Assembly: GCA_036381595.1 (NCBI GenBank)
Contig: DASVCN010000005.1
Coordinates: forward strand, 1-64,000
Length of the DNA stretch: 64,000 nt
Direction: 5' to 3'
Source: Trueperaceae bacterium
GTDB taxonomy: Bacteria; Deinococcota; Deinococci; Deinococcales; Trueperaceae
Shown: positions 8,124 to 16,329 of the stretch, piece after piece
Layout: each line of letters starts with the position of its first letter
Numbering within the stretch: position 1 is the first letter of the stretch
Position numbers and translations under genes: made by a program
The notes under the pieces: generated by a model
Seen by the model: the letters and a program-made list of their open reading frames with translations, nothing else
Databases searched by the model: none
What the model was told of the DNA's origin: nothing

Positions 8124-10067
8124 TCAGTGTGCCCGCATCAACTGCTCCACGACGCCCTTGTCCTCGAGGGTCGAGATGTCGCCGCTCTCCTCCTTGCCGG
8201 CGGCGATGCTGCGCAGCAGGCGACGCATGATCTTGCCGCTACGCGTCTTGGGCAGCGCGTCGGCGAACCGGATCTCGTCGGGCTTGGCGATCGCGCCGAT
8301 CTCCTTGGCTACGTGGTTGCGTAGTTCCGCCGCGAGTTCGTCGGAGCCTTTCAGGTCGCCCTCCAGCGTCACGAAGGCGACGATCGCCTGGCCCTTTACG
8401 TCGTGCGGCTTGCCCACCACGGCCGCCTCGGCGACATCGTCGTGGGAGACCAGAGCGGACTCCACCTCCATGGTGCCCAGCCGGTGGCCCGAGACGTTCA
8501 CCACGTCGTCGACCCGCCCCATGATCCAGAAGTAACCCTCTTCGTCGCGACGCGCGCCGTCGCCGGCGAAGTAGACGTGAGGGATCTCGCCCCAGTACTG
8601 ACGCTTGAACCGCTCGTCGTCACCGTAGACCGTGCGCAGCATGCTGGGCCAGGGCCGCTTCACCACCAGGTAACCGCCCTCGTTGGCAGGCAGTTCGTTC
8701 CCCTGCATGTCGACCACGGCCGGTTCGATGCCGAAGAAGGGCACGCCCGCCGAGCCAGGCTTGGCGTCGTGGACGGCAGGCAGGGTGGTGATCATCACGC
8801 CGCCGGTCTCCGTTTGCCACCAGGTATCGATCACGGGACAGCGGTCGCCGCCGATGACGCGCCGGTACCAGGTCCACGCCTCGGGGTTTATCGGTTCACC
8901 GACGGTACCGATGAGCCTTAGTGAGGAGAGGTCGTGCTTCCCGGGGTGCTCCTCACCGAGCTTGATGAAGGCCCGGATGGCCGTGGGCGCGGTGTAGAAG
9001 ATCGTCACGCCGTAACGCTCGATGATGTCCCAGAAGCGGTCGGGCGCCGGGTAGGTGGGCGCTCCCTCGTACATCACCTGGGTTGCGCCGTTGCTCATCG
9101 GGCCGTAGACGATGTAGGAGTGCCCGGTGACCCAGCCGACATCGGCGGTGCACCAGAAAACGTCGTCCTCCTGCAGGTCGAACACGTGCTTCGTGGTCAG
9201 GTAGATGTAGGTCTGATAGCCCCCGGTCGTGTGGAGCACGCCCTTGGGCTTGCCGGTAGAGCCGGAGGTGTAGAGGATGTAGAGCGGGTGCTCCGAGTCG
9301 AGCGGCTCGGCCGGACACTCGTCCGAGGCGCCCTCCATCAGATCGTGGTACCAGAAGTCTCGGCCGGAGACCATGTTCACGTCGTTGCCGGCGCGCTTCA
9401 CCACGATCGCCGTTTCGACGCTGGGGCAACGCTCCAACGCCTCGTCGACCGCCGGCTTGAGGGGCAGTACGCTGCCACGCCGGTGGCCGCCGTCGGCGGT
9501 GATGACGGCCTTGGCCTGAGCGTCCTGGATCCGGTCGGCGAGCGCCGTCGAACTGAAGCCGCCGAACACGACCGAGTGGGTCGCCCCGATCCTGGCGCAG
9601 GCGAGCATGGCCGCAGCGGCCTCGGGGATCATCGGCATGTAGATGGCGACGCGGTCACCCTTCTTGATCCCCTTCGACTTGAGGACGTTGGCGAGCTTCG
9701 AGACCTCGGTAAGCATGTCGCGGTAGGTGATAGTGCGCTTGTCGCCCGGTTCGCCCTCCCAGTAGAAGGCCACCTTGTCGCCCCGCCCCTGTTCGATCTG
9801 ATAATCGAGGCAGTTGTAGGCGAGGTTGGTGGTGCCTCCGACGAACCACTCCACGAACGGCTCGTTCCATCGGGTCACCTGATCCCAACGACGGAACCAG
9901 TGGAGCTCCGAGGCGACCTTGCCCCAGAACTCGTCGGGCTCATCCAGCGACTGGCGGTAGAGGCGTTCGTACTCCTGGGGATCGTTGAACTTCGCCCGCG
10001 AACGGAACTCGTCCGAGGGCTCGAAGCGACGTTCCTCCTGAAGGATGGATTCGATGTTCTCCGACAT
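8124..10067 (-). CDS. acsA: Acetyl-CoA synthetase
   Basis: 647 residues, standard length. It activates acetate to acetyl-AMP and then acetyl-CoA in the cytoplasm, allowing growth on or scavenging of acetate. ANL-family motifs are clear: P-loop [12 protein letters not shown] (about residues 261-272), [10 protein letters not shown] (about 411-420) which forms the acetate pocket with its Trp, and the C-terminal [11 protein letters not shown] (about 603-613) whose Lys is the catalytic residue regulated by acetylation in the family. ATG 10067 has a GGAGAGAG site. It stands alone, diverging from the amino acid transport operon. Confidence 0.97.
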   Translation of the reverse strand: MSENIESILQEERRFEPSDEFRSRAKFNDPQEYERLYRQSLDEPDEFWGKVASELHWFRRWDQVTRWNEPFVEWFVGGTTNLAYNCLDYQIEQGRGDKVAFYWEGEPGDKRTITYRDMLTEVSKLANVLKSKGIKKGDRVAIYMPMIPEAAAAMLACARIGATHSVVFGGFSSTALADRIQDAQAKAVITADGGHRRGSVLPLKPAVDEALERCPSVETAIVVKRAGNDVNMVSGRDFWYHDLMEGASDECPAEPLDSEHPLYILYTSGSTGKPKGVLHTTGGYQTYIYLTTKHVFDLQEDDVFWCTADVGWVTGHSYIVYGPMSNGATQVMYEGAPTYPAPDRFWDIIERYGVTIFYTAPTAIRAFIKLGEEHPGKHDLSSLRLIGTVGEPINPEAWTWYRRVIGGDRCPVIDTWWQTETGGVMITTLPAVHDAKPGSAGVPFFGIEPAVVDMQGNELPANEGGYLVVKRPWPSMLRTVYGDDERFKRQYWGEIPHVYFAGDGARRDEEGYFWIMGRVDDVVNVSGHRLGTMEVESALVSHDDVAEAAVVGKPHDVKGQAIVAFVTLEGDLKGSDELAAELRNHVAKEIGAIAKPDEIRFADALPKTRSGKIMRRLLRSIAAGKEESGDISTLEDKGVVEQLMRAH

Positions 10068-10122
10068 TCTCTCTCCTAAAGAGGCAACTCGAATCGGGGC
10101 GTGGGCTCGCTGGTTTGGTTCG

Positions 10123-10152
10123 AGGATAGCCCAAAGCCGGGGGCTCCGACAA
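10123..10152 (-). promoter_or_regulatory. Predicted acs promoter
   Basis: Reverse strand TTGTCG (10152-10147) and TATCCT (10128-10123) are 18 bp apart, about 55 nt before the acs start, leaving a leader with a normal ribosome site. Confidence 0.4.
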
Positions 10153-10197
10153 ATGAGCTACAGGGTTTACGCCGCCGCAGGTACAACGGGCAGGGGG

Positions 10198-10228
10198 TTG
10201 GCAACTTTCCTCACCACAGGTGTAAAAT
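10198..10228 (+). promoter_or_regulatory. Predicted promoter of the amino acid ABC operon
   Basis: TTGGCA at 10198-10203 and TAAAAT at 10223-10228 with a 19-bp spacer. The leader of about 100 nt contains an imperfect hairpin near 10274-10300 before the GGAGGT ribosome site. Confidence 0.35.
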
Positions 10229-10336
10229 TCTCATGCAGAGCAAATGTCCATAGGTCCACCAGGACGACAGCTTTGTGCGGCTGTGGCAGTCAGCTGCGCA
10301 CACAGTCGCCGATCCCAGAGCCGCGGAGGTTACTCG

Positions 10337-11785
10337 ATGGCGAAGTCCCGTGACAGGAAGAAAGCCCCGTCCGAGAGAGCAACGCTCGAGAACGAAGAGC
10401 AGAGGATCGAAGAGCAGAGTGTCGATGAACAGAAGCCGAAACGCGCGATAAGCCGCCGCTCGTTCTTGAAGACGGGCGTCGGAACGGCCGGTGGCCTGTT
10501 CCTCGCCAGCCGACTGGGTGGATCGTTCGCACGAGCGCAGGACTATCCGGCGCTCGGCAATTTCCCGGTTCGGGGCAGCACCGTAGTCTTCGGCTTCAAC
10601 GTGCCGCAGACCGGCTCCTACGCCGACGAGGGCGCCGACGAGCTGCGGGCGTACGAACTCGCGGTGAGGCACCTCAACGAGGGAGGCGGGATCCTGGAGA
10701 CGATGCAGCCCCTCGCTCTCACCGGCCAAGGGGTGCTGGGCAAGCGGGTCGACTTCGTCACCGGCGACACCCAGACGGATCCCGACGCCGCTCGAGCTTC
10801 CGCCCGGCGGATGATCGAGCGTGACGGTGTGATCATGTTCTCGGGCGGCTCGAGCTCGGCAGTCGCCATCGCGCAGCAGTACCTGGCCCAGGAGGCCGGC
10901 GTGATCTTCATGGTGGGCCTCTCCCACTCGAACGACACCACCGGCAAGGATCGCCGCCGTTACGGCTTCCGGCATTTCTTCAACGCCTACATGTCGGGTC
11001 AGGCCCTTGGCCCGATCCTTGCCCAGGAGTACGGCAACGACCGGCGCGCCTTCCACCTCACCGCCGACTACACCTGGGGCCACACTCAGCTGGAGTCGAT
11101 GCGCAACTCCACCGAATCGCAAGGTTGGACCACGGCGCGCAACATCATGACGCCGCTGGGCCTGCAGGATTACAGCCAGTACCTGACCGCTTTCCTCAAC
11201 AGCGACGCCGACGTCCTGATCCTCAACCATTACGGGCAGGACATGGTCAACTCGCTCACCCAGGCGGTTCGCTTCGGCATCAAGGACATGGATCGGAACG
11301 GCAAGCAGGTGCAGATCGTGGTGCCGCTCTACAGCCGACTGATGGCCAGCGGCGCCGGTGACGCCATCGAAGGGATCTTCGGCAGCACCAACTGGAGCTG
11401 GAAGATGGACGACCCTGGCTCCCAGGCGTTCACGCAGGCGTTCGAAGCCGAGTACGGCCAGCCTCCCTCCCAGGCGGCCCAGACCGCTTACGTGCAGACG
11501 ATCCTCTACGCCGATGCCGCCGAGCGGGCCGGCACCTTCTACCCGCCGGAGGTCATCCGCGCTCTCGAGGATCACGACATCCAGGGCATCGGCCCGGGCA
11601 CAACGACCTACCGCGGCTGCGATCACCAGGCGTTCCACGACATGCTCGTGGTGCAGGGCAAGTCGCCCTCCGAGCGGGAGAACGAGTTCGACCTGCTCGA
11701 GACAGTGGCGCAGATCGACCGCGACAGCGTGATGTACGAGTGCGACTTCTTCCCGGGAGAGCTCGGTCCGTACAAGGACGAGTAA
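10337..11785 (+). CDS. Tat-exported substrate-binding protein of branched-chain amino acid type ABC transporter
   Basis: 482 residues from ATG 10337, with GGAGGT 6 nt upstream. A long charged N-region precedes a twin-arginine signal SRRSFLKTG (about residues 38-46) and a hydrophobic stretch, with cleavage likely after ARA (about 64). So the protein is exported folded. The mature part is a type I periplasmic binding fold like LivJ/UrtA (Peripla_BP_6): VFGFNVPQTGSYADEG at its start and GVIMFSGGSSSAVAIA, then ADVLILNHYGQDMVNSLTQA. It heads an operon with two permeases and two ATPases. Substrate could be branched-chain amino acids, urea, amides or aromatic acids; nothing here decides. The Tat route is less common than Sec for this family. 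Confidence 0.92.
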   Translation: MAKSRDRKKAPSERATLENEEQRIEEQSVDEQKPKRAISRRSFLKTGVGTAGGLFLASRLGGSFARAQDYPALGNFPVRGSTVVFGFNVPQTGSYADEGADELRAYELAVRHLNEGGGILETMQPLALTGQGVLGKRVDFVTGDTQTDPDAARASARRMIERDGVIMFSGGSSSAVAIAQQYLAQEAGVIFMVGLSHSNDTTGKDRRRYGFRHFFNAYMSGQALGPILAQEYGNDRRAFHLTADYTWGHTQLESMRNSTESQGWTTARNIMTPLGLQDYSQYLTAFLNSDADVLILNHYGQDMVNSLTQAVRFGIKDMDRNGKQVQIVVPLYSRLMASGAGDAIEGIFGSTNWSWKMDDPGSQAFTQAFEAEYGQPPSQAAQTAYVQTILYADAAERAGTFYPPEVIRALEDHDIQGIGPGTTTYRGCDHQAFHDMLVVQGKSPSERENEFDLLETVAQIDRDSVMYECDFFPGELGPYKDE

Positions 11786-11813
11786 GCCGTCATCGCCCGC
11801 AACGGACTCGACC

Positions 11814-11846
11814 GTGCCCGCCGCAGCAGATGCTGGCGGCGGGCAC
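11814..11846 (+). terminator. Intra-operon hairpin after the binding-protein gene
   Basis: Perfect 10-bp inverted repeat (11814-11823 with 11837-11846), with a further inner CAGC/GCTG pairing, in the 79 nt between binding protein and first permease. Such hairpins commonly stabilise the upstream message or attenuate the downstream genes so that binding protein exceeds permease. Confidence 0.75.
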
Positions 11847-11864
11847 CCTCAGTAGGGAAGTGAT

Positions 11865-12743
11865 ATGGGGTTCGAACTCGGAGATCTGGCCCTCCAACTC
11901 CTCACCGGCCTTCAGGTCGGCGCCATCTACACCCTGGTCGCCCTCGGCCTCACACTCATATTCGGCACCCTCGGCGTCGCCAACTTCGCCCACGGTGCCC
12001 TCTATCTGATCGCCGCCTACGCCGGTTACGTCCTCTCGGAGGAGGTAGGCTGGTGGGCAGTATTCCTGATCGTCCCGATCGGGCTCTTCGTCGTGGGGGT
12101 CGTCCTCGAGCGAACCCTGATCCGTTACTTCTATCGGCGGCCGGTGACCGACCAGATCCTGGTCACCTTCGGACTCGCGCTGGTGATCCAGGAGGCCGCC
12201 CGTACCATCTTCGGCGGGACGACCAGGCCGTTCCCGCCGCCGCAGTGGGCGCTCATCCCGATCGACATCGGCATAGGCTTCTATCCGCCGTGGCGACTGG
12301 TGATCATCGCGGTGACCATCCTCGTCGTAATCCTGCTCTACCTTCTGCTCCGCTTCACCCGGGTGGGCCTCATGGTGCGGGCGGGGATGCGCGACCCGGA
12401 GATGGCCAGGTTCCTGGGGATCGACATCGACAAGACGTTCACCTGGGTGTTCGGCTTCGGGGCGCTGCTGGCGGGCGTTGCCGGCATCGTAGGGGGGCCC
12501 ACCACGTCGGTCTACCCGGGTCTGGGAATGAGCGTCCTGGTCCCCTCCTTCCTCGTCGTTGTGATCGGCGGCATGGGGAGTATCCCCGGCGCTATCCTCG
12601 CCGGATTGCTCATGGGTGAAGCTATCAGCCTCTCGGTGCTCTTCTACCCACCCCTGGCTCAGGTGATCGTCTACCTGGTCGCGGCCGTAGTCCTCTCCTG
12701 GCGCCCGCGCGGCCTGATGGGCGTCGAAGGGGTGATGGAGTGA
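11865..12743 (+). CDS. Branched-chain amino acid type ABC permease, LivH family
   Basis: 292 residues, about eight membrane helices. Family motifs include LQVGAIYTLVALGLTLIFGTLGVANFAHGALY (about residues 13-44) and LVPSFLVVVIGGMGSIPGAI near the C-terminus. It forms half of the inner-membrane channel with the next gene product. ATG 11865 follows AGGGAAG. Its stop overlaps the start of the second permease by 4 nt (GTGA), a sign of translational coupling. Confidence 0.95.
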   Translation: MGFELGDLALQLLTGLQVGAIYTLVALGLTLIFGTLGVANFAHGALYLIAAYAGYVLSEEVGWWAVFLIVPIGLFVVGVVLERTLIRYFYRRPVTDQILVTFGLALVIQEAARTIFGGTTRPFPPPQWALIPIDIGIGFYPPWRLVIIAVTILVVILLYLLLRFTRVGLMVRAGMRDPEMARFLGIDIDKTFTWVFGFGALLAGVAGIVGGPTTSVYPGLGMSVLVPSFLVVVIGGMGSIPGAILAGLLMGEAISLSVLFYPPLAQVIVYLVAAVVLSWRPRGLMGVEGVME

Positions 12744-13771
12744 GGGGCCTGCGCAGAGATTCGGTCGCACGCGAGTGGCTGATCATGGTGATCGCCGCCG
12801 CCGTGCTCCTCGCACTACCCTGGTTCCTGGTGCAGATCGGCGGTTACCGCGAGCTGGCCACGAGGATAATCATCTTCGCCATCTTCGCCCTCGGCTTCGA
12901 TCTGCTGGTCGGTTTCACCGGGTACCTCTCGTTCGGTCACGCTGCCTTCTGGGGGGTAGGCGCCTACGTCTGCGGCTACTACATGCTCCACTTCTCGCCC
13001 AACCCCCTCATCGGCATGCTCCTCGCCGTGGTCGTGGTGGGCATCATCGCTCTCGTGCTGGGGCTCATCACCCTGCGACGCCACGGCATCTACTTCGCGA
13101 TCCTCACGCTGGCGTTCGCCGAGATGTTCTATTACGCCGCTTTGGCGCCACTACAGCAGTGGACCGGCGGCGACAACGGCCTGACAGGCATCCCAACCCC
13201 GGACCTCTTCGGCATCGAGTTGCAGGGCAACGCCGTCCACCTCTTCACCTGCGCCTGGGCGCTCGTAGCGATCTACGTGGCGCTGAGGATCCGGCGTTCC
13301 CCGTACGGACTCATCCTCAAGGCGATCAAGGCCAACGAGCGAAGGCTCCTCTACACCGGAGTGGACGTCTTCCGCTACAAGGTCGCCGCCTTCACCATCA
13401 GCGGCATCTACGGCGGGCTGGCGGGCAGCCTCTACGCCATCTACGAGACCTACGTGCCTACCGAGAGCCTGCGCTGGACCACCTCCGGGGAGGTGATCAT
13501 CATGTCGGTGATAGGTGGACTGGGCACCCTCTTCGGCCCGATGATCGGCGCCGGGATCGTCCTCTACCTGGAGAACGTGCTCTCGGCGGTCACGTCACAG
13601 TGGTACCTGATCCTCGGCCTGATCTTCATGGCCTTCGTGATCTTCCTGCCCGGCGGCGTGGTGGAGGCTTTCGGGCGCATCGGCCGGCGTTTCGGCCGCA
13701 AGAGGGCGGTCGGGGGCGGTCCCACGCCGGCAGAGATACGAGACCGGCCGGAGCGGGGAGTGGACAGATGA
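12740..13771 (+). CDS. Branched-chain amino acid type ABC permease, LivM family
   Basis: 343 residues, GTG start overlapping livH. About nine to ten membrane helices with the LivM segment FALGFDLLVGFTGYLSFGHAAFWGVGAY (about residues 50-77), RRHGIYFAILTLAFAEMFY and SGIYGGLAGSLYAIYE, then VIGGLGTLFGPMIGAGIV. The loop containing SPYGLILKAIKANERR holds the usual contact site for the ATPase. It pairs with the LivH protein in the membrane and overlaps the next ATPase gene by ATGA. Confidence 0.95.
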   Translation: MRGLRRDSVAREWLIMVIAAAVLLALPWFLVQIGGYRELATRIIIFAIFALGFDLLVGFTGYLSFGHAAFWGVGAYVCGYYMLHFSPNPLIGMLLAVVVVGIIALVLGLITLRRHGIYFAILTLAFAEMFYYAALAPLQQWTGGDNGLTGIPTPDLFGIELQGNAVHLFTCAWALVAIYVALRIRRSPYGLILKAIKANERRLLYTGVDVFRYKVAAFTISGIYGGLAGSLYAIYETYVPTESLRWTTSGEVIIMSVIGGLGTLFGPMIGAGIVLYLENVLSAVTSQWYLILGLIFMAFVIFLPGGVVEAFGRIGRRFGRKRAVGGGPTPAEIRDRPERGVDR

Positions 13772-14526
13772 GCGCGCTGCTGCAAGCGACAGGAATCAGC
13801 AAGCGGTTCGGTGGGCTGGCTGCGGTCAGCGACGTGAACCTCTCTATACGGAAGGGCGAGGTGCACAGCATAATCGGCCCCAACGGGGCGGGGAAGAGCA
13901 CGCTGGTGAACATGCTCACCGGCGCCCTCGTGCCCGATACAGGCACCATCGTCTTCGACGGCAAGCCGATAGCGGGCCGCAAACCTTACGAGATCAACCA
14001 GTTGGGGGTGTCCAGGGTTTTCCAGAGCCCCGAGATCTTCCCCCAACTCTCCCTCGTCGACAACGTCACCATCGCGGCCCTATCGGCACGCGACGGCAGC
14101 TTCAAGGTCAACCCGCTCGAGCGGCCCAGCAGGCGGCGCGACGCTGTCAGGGTGGCCGAGGAGGCGTTGGACAAGGTCGAGCTCCTCGACAAGCGGGATG
14201 CCGAGGCGTTGCATCTCTCTCGCGGCGATAAACGGCGCCTCGAACTCGCCGTCTGTCTTGCGCACGAACCGCGCCTGCTGCTCCTGGACGAGCCCACCGC
14301 CGGCATGTCGCAGAAGGAAACCCAGGCGACCACCGAACTCCTGCGCCGCCTCGCGCGCGACGGCATGACCAAGTTGGTGATCGAGCACGACATGAAGGTG
14401 GTCTTCGCACTCTCCGACACGATCACCGTGCTCCACCAGGGCCGCGTGATCGCCTCCGGTCCGCCCGACACCATCCGCGAGGACGAGGCGGTGCAGGAGG
14501 CGTATCTGGGAGGGGTCGAACTGTGA
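13768..14526 (+). CDS. Branched-chain amino acid type ABC ATPase, LivG family
   Basis: 252 residues; the ATG at 13768 overlaps livM by 4 nt, and the longer upstream frame is only the permease read out of phase. Walker A GPNGAGKST (about residues 37-45), Q-loop SRVFQSPEIFPQLSL, Walker B LLLLDEPTAGMS (about 173-184) and the LivG-type C-terminus ASGPPDTIREDEAVQEAYLGG. The signature reads LSRGDKRRLEL instead of the usual LSxGxQRxLE, so Gln is replaced by Asp-Lys, an acceptable variant in LivG proteins. Confidence 0.95.
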   Translation: MSALLQATGISKRFGGLAAVSDVNLSIRKGEVHSIIGPNGAGKSTLVNMLTGALVPDTGTIVFDGKPIAGRKPYEINQLGVSRVFQSPEIFPQLSLVDNVTIAALSARDGSFKVNPLERPSRRRDAVRVAEEALDKVELLDKRDAEALHLSRGDKRRLELAVCLAHEPRLLLLDEPTAGMSQKETQATTELLRRLARDGMTKLVIEHDMKVVFALSDTITVLHQGRVIASGPPDTIREDEAVQEAYLGGVEL

Positions 14527-15248
14527 ACGCCACCGGGGCGAACGGCCACTACTTCGCTTGCGACGACGTCCACGCCTGGTACGGCGAGAGCTACATCCTG
14601 CGGGGCATGAACTTCACCGTCGAGCACAACGAGATCTTCACGCTGCTCGGACGGAACGGCGCGGGCAAGACCACGACCCTCAGGGCGATAGCGCGCGCTC
14701 AGGAGCCCGTCGTCAGATCGGGGCGGATAAGCCTGAAGGGCAACTCCGTGGAGCGGTTGAGCACCCATCAGGCGGCGCGACTGGGGATCTCGCTGGTACC
14801 TGAGGAGCGACGCATCATCCCGGGTCTCACGGTGGAGGAGAACCTCATCCTCGCTCAGGTCGCGCCGAACATCGGCTGGCCGCTGGAGCGGATCTACCAG
14901 CACTTCCCGCGTCTTGCCGAAAGGCGCCGCCAGCTGGGAACCACCCTTTCCGGGGGCGAGCAGCAGATGCTCGCCATCGCCCGGGCGCTCGCACGCGAAC
15001 TCTCGCTGCTCCTGCTCGACGAACCGTTCGAAGGGTTGGCGCCGCAGATCGTGCGCGAGATAGAGGAGATCCTGGTCGAGATCAAGCAGGCGGGGCTGAC
15101 GATAATCCTCGTCGAGCAGAACGCGGTCGCGGCCCTGCGCATCGCCGACCGGGCGGCCATCATAGACGACGGCCAAGTGGTCTACGAGGGCAGCCCGTCG
15201 GGTGTGCTGGAGAACGAGGAGCTCAGGCGCGACTACCTGGCGCTTTGA
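14523..15248 (+). CDS. Branched-chain amino acid type ABC ATPase, LivF family
   Basis: 241 residues from GTG 14523, overlapping livG by 4 nt. Walker A GRNGAGKTT (about residues 43-51), LVPEERRIIPGLTVEENL, signature LSGGEQQMLAIARAL (about 140-154), Walker B LLLLDEPFEGLAP (about 159-171). The wording EERRIIPGLTVEENL and DEPFEGLAPQIV is the LivF/UrtE type. It forms the ATPase heterodimer with LivG. Last gene of the operon. Confidence 0.95.
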   Translation: MNATGANGHYFACDDVHAWYGESYILRGMNFTVEHNEIFTLLGRNGAGKTTTLRAIARAQEPVVRSGRISLKGNSVERLSTHQAARLGISLVPEERRIIPGLTVEENLILAQVAPNIGWPLERIYQHFPRLAERRRQLGTTLSGGEQQMLAIARALARELSLLLLDEPFEGLAPQIVREIEEILVEIKQAGLTIILVEQNAVAALRIADRAAIIDDGQVVYEGSPSGVLENEELRRDYLAL

Positions 15249-15265
15249 CCGGCTGATGCAGGTTC

Positions 15266-15286
15266 GGGCGGTCGCACCGGCCGCCC
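15266..15286 (+). terminator. Possible terminator of the amino acid ABC operon
   Basis: GGGCGG pairs with CCGCCC around a 9-nt loop, 17 nt after the livF stop, followed by GCTCGTCTGCTTCC. Modest stem without a strong T tract. Confidence 0.45.
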
Positions 15287-15366
15287 GCTCGTCTGCTTCC
15301 AGGAAAGCGTAGGGGAGCGATATTCGTCTTGCCTCCCGGGGGCTAGCGTGGCACGGGAGGAAGCGG

Positions 15367-16329
15367 ATGGAGAAGCTCATGCGAGCGGTTCGCCCTGCGC
15401 TCGATCGCCTCGGTCCACTGCAGCGAGCAACACCGGACATCGCTCTCCTGCGCACCCTGATCGTGAACCTCTACTTCGTCGAGGTGCCGGGCGGCTGGAT
15501 CCTCGTCGACGCCGGACTGCCGGGTTCGACCGGGGCGATAAAGCGGCAGGCAGAGAGGCTTTTCGGGGCCGCGCGGCCCCTTGCGATCGTCCTCACCCAC
15601 GGTCACTTCGATCACGTCGGCGGATTGCCTGCGCTGGCCGATTGCTGGAGCGTGCCGGTACTCGCCCATCGGCTGGAACACCCTTACCTCGATGGGCGGT
15701 CGGCCTACCCGCCCCCCGACCCGTCGGTGGGCGGGGGCCTCATGGCGCGTGCTGCCCCGCTCTACCCGAGGGGACCGATCGACGTTGGGCCTCACCTCCG
15801 GGCCCTGCCTGGCGGCGGAACTGTTCCGGTAATGCCGGGTTGGCGCTGGATCCACACGCCCGGTCACACCTCCGGCCATGTCTCGCTCTTCCGCGAGAGC
15901 GACCGAACCCTGATCGCCGGTGATGCCTTCATCACCGTCAACCAGGAGTCGGCCCTCGATGTGATGAGACAGCGGCCCGAGGTATCGGGCCCCCCGGCCT
16001 ACTACACGCAGAACTGGTCGGCGGCCAGGCGGTCGGTCGAGGCGCTCCTCGAACTGGAGCCGTCGGTAGCGCTGACCGGACACGGGTTGCCGATGAGGGG
16101 AGAGGAGCTGCAGCGCGGACTGGAGGCGTTGGCGGCCAACTTCGAGCGGCACGCGGTGCCGCGCCGCGGCCGCTACGTGGGCGACCCGGTGCTGGCCGAC
16201 GAAAGCGGACCGAGGTGGATTCCTCCCCCGGAAAGGCGATTCGGCGCCGTCCTCCTTGCGGGGGCCGCACTCCTCGGGGTGGCACTCGCGATCCGCCGAA
16301 TGCGCGAGCGCCGTGGCGGGGGGACCTAA
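15367..16329 (+). CDS. MBL-fold metallohydrolase with C-terminal membrane anchor
   Basis: 320 residues, GGGAGGAAG ribosome site 6 nt before the ATG. The metallo-beta-lactamase core has the metal motif THGHFDH (about residues 78-84), a second His in TPGHTSGHVSLF (about 165-176), Asp in LIAGDAF (about 186-192) and the late His in ALTGHGLPM. These bind two metals in hydrolases of the glyoxalase II and lactonase groups. The last 40 residues form one hydrophobic helix (FGAVLLAGAALLGVALAI) followed by Arg residues, so the enzyme is probably tail-anchored with the catalytic domain in the cytoplasm. Substrate unknown. Its stop overlaps the end of trkH by 4 nt, tail to tail. Confidence 0.85.
   Translation: MEKLMRAVRPALDRLGPLQRATPDIALLRTLIVNLYFVEVPGGWILVDAGLPGSTGAIKRQAERLFGAARPLAIVLTHGHFDHVGGLPALADCWSVPVLAHRLEHPYLDGRSAYPPPDPSVGGGLMARAAPLYPRGPIDVGPHLRALPGGGTVPVMPGWRWIHTPGHTSGHVSLFRESDRTLIAGDAFITVNQESALDVMRQRPEVSGPPAYYTQNWSAARRSVEALLELEPSVALTGHGLPMRGEELQRGLEALAANFERHAVPRRGRYVGDPVLADESGPRWIPPPERRFGAVLLAGAALLGVALAIRRMRERRGGGT

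Noticed and set aside
13986-15455. 489-codon reverse frame opposite the LivG/LivF genes
   Set aside because: Opposite well-supported ATPase genes with intact motifs; Arg/Ser-rich shadow.
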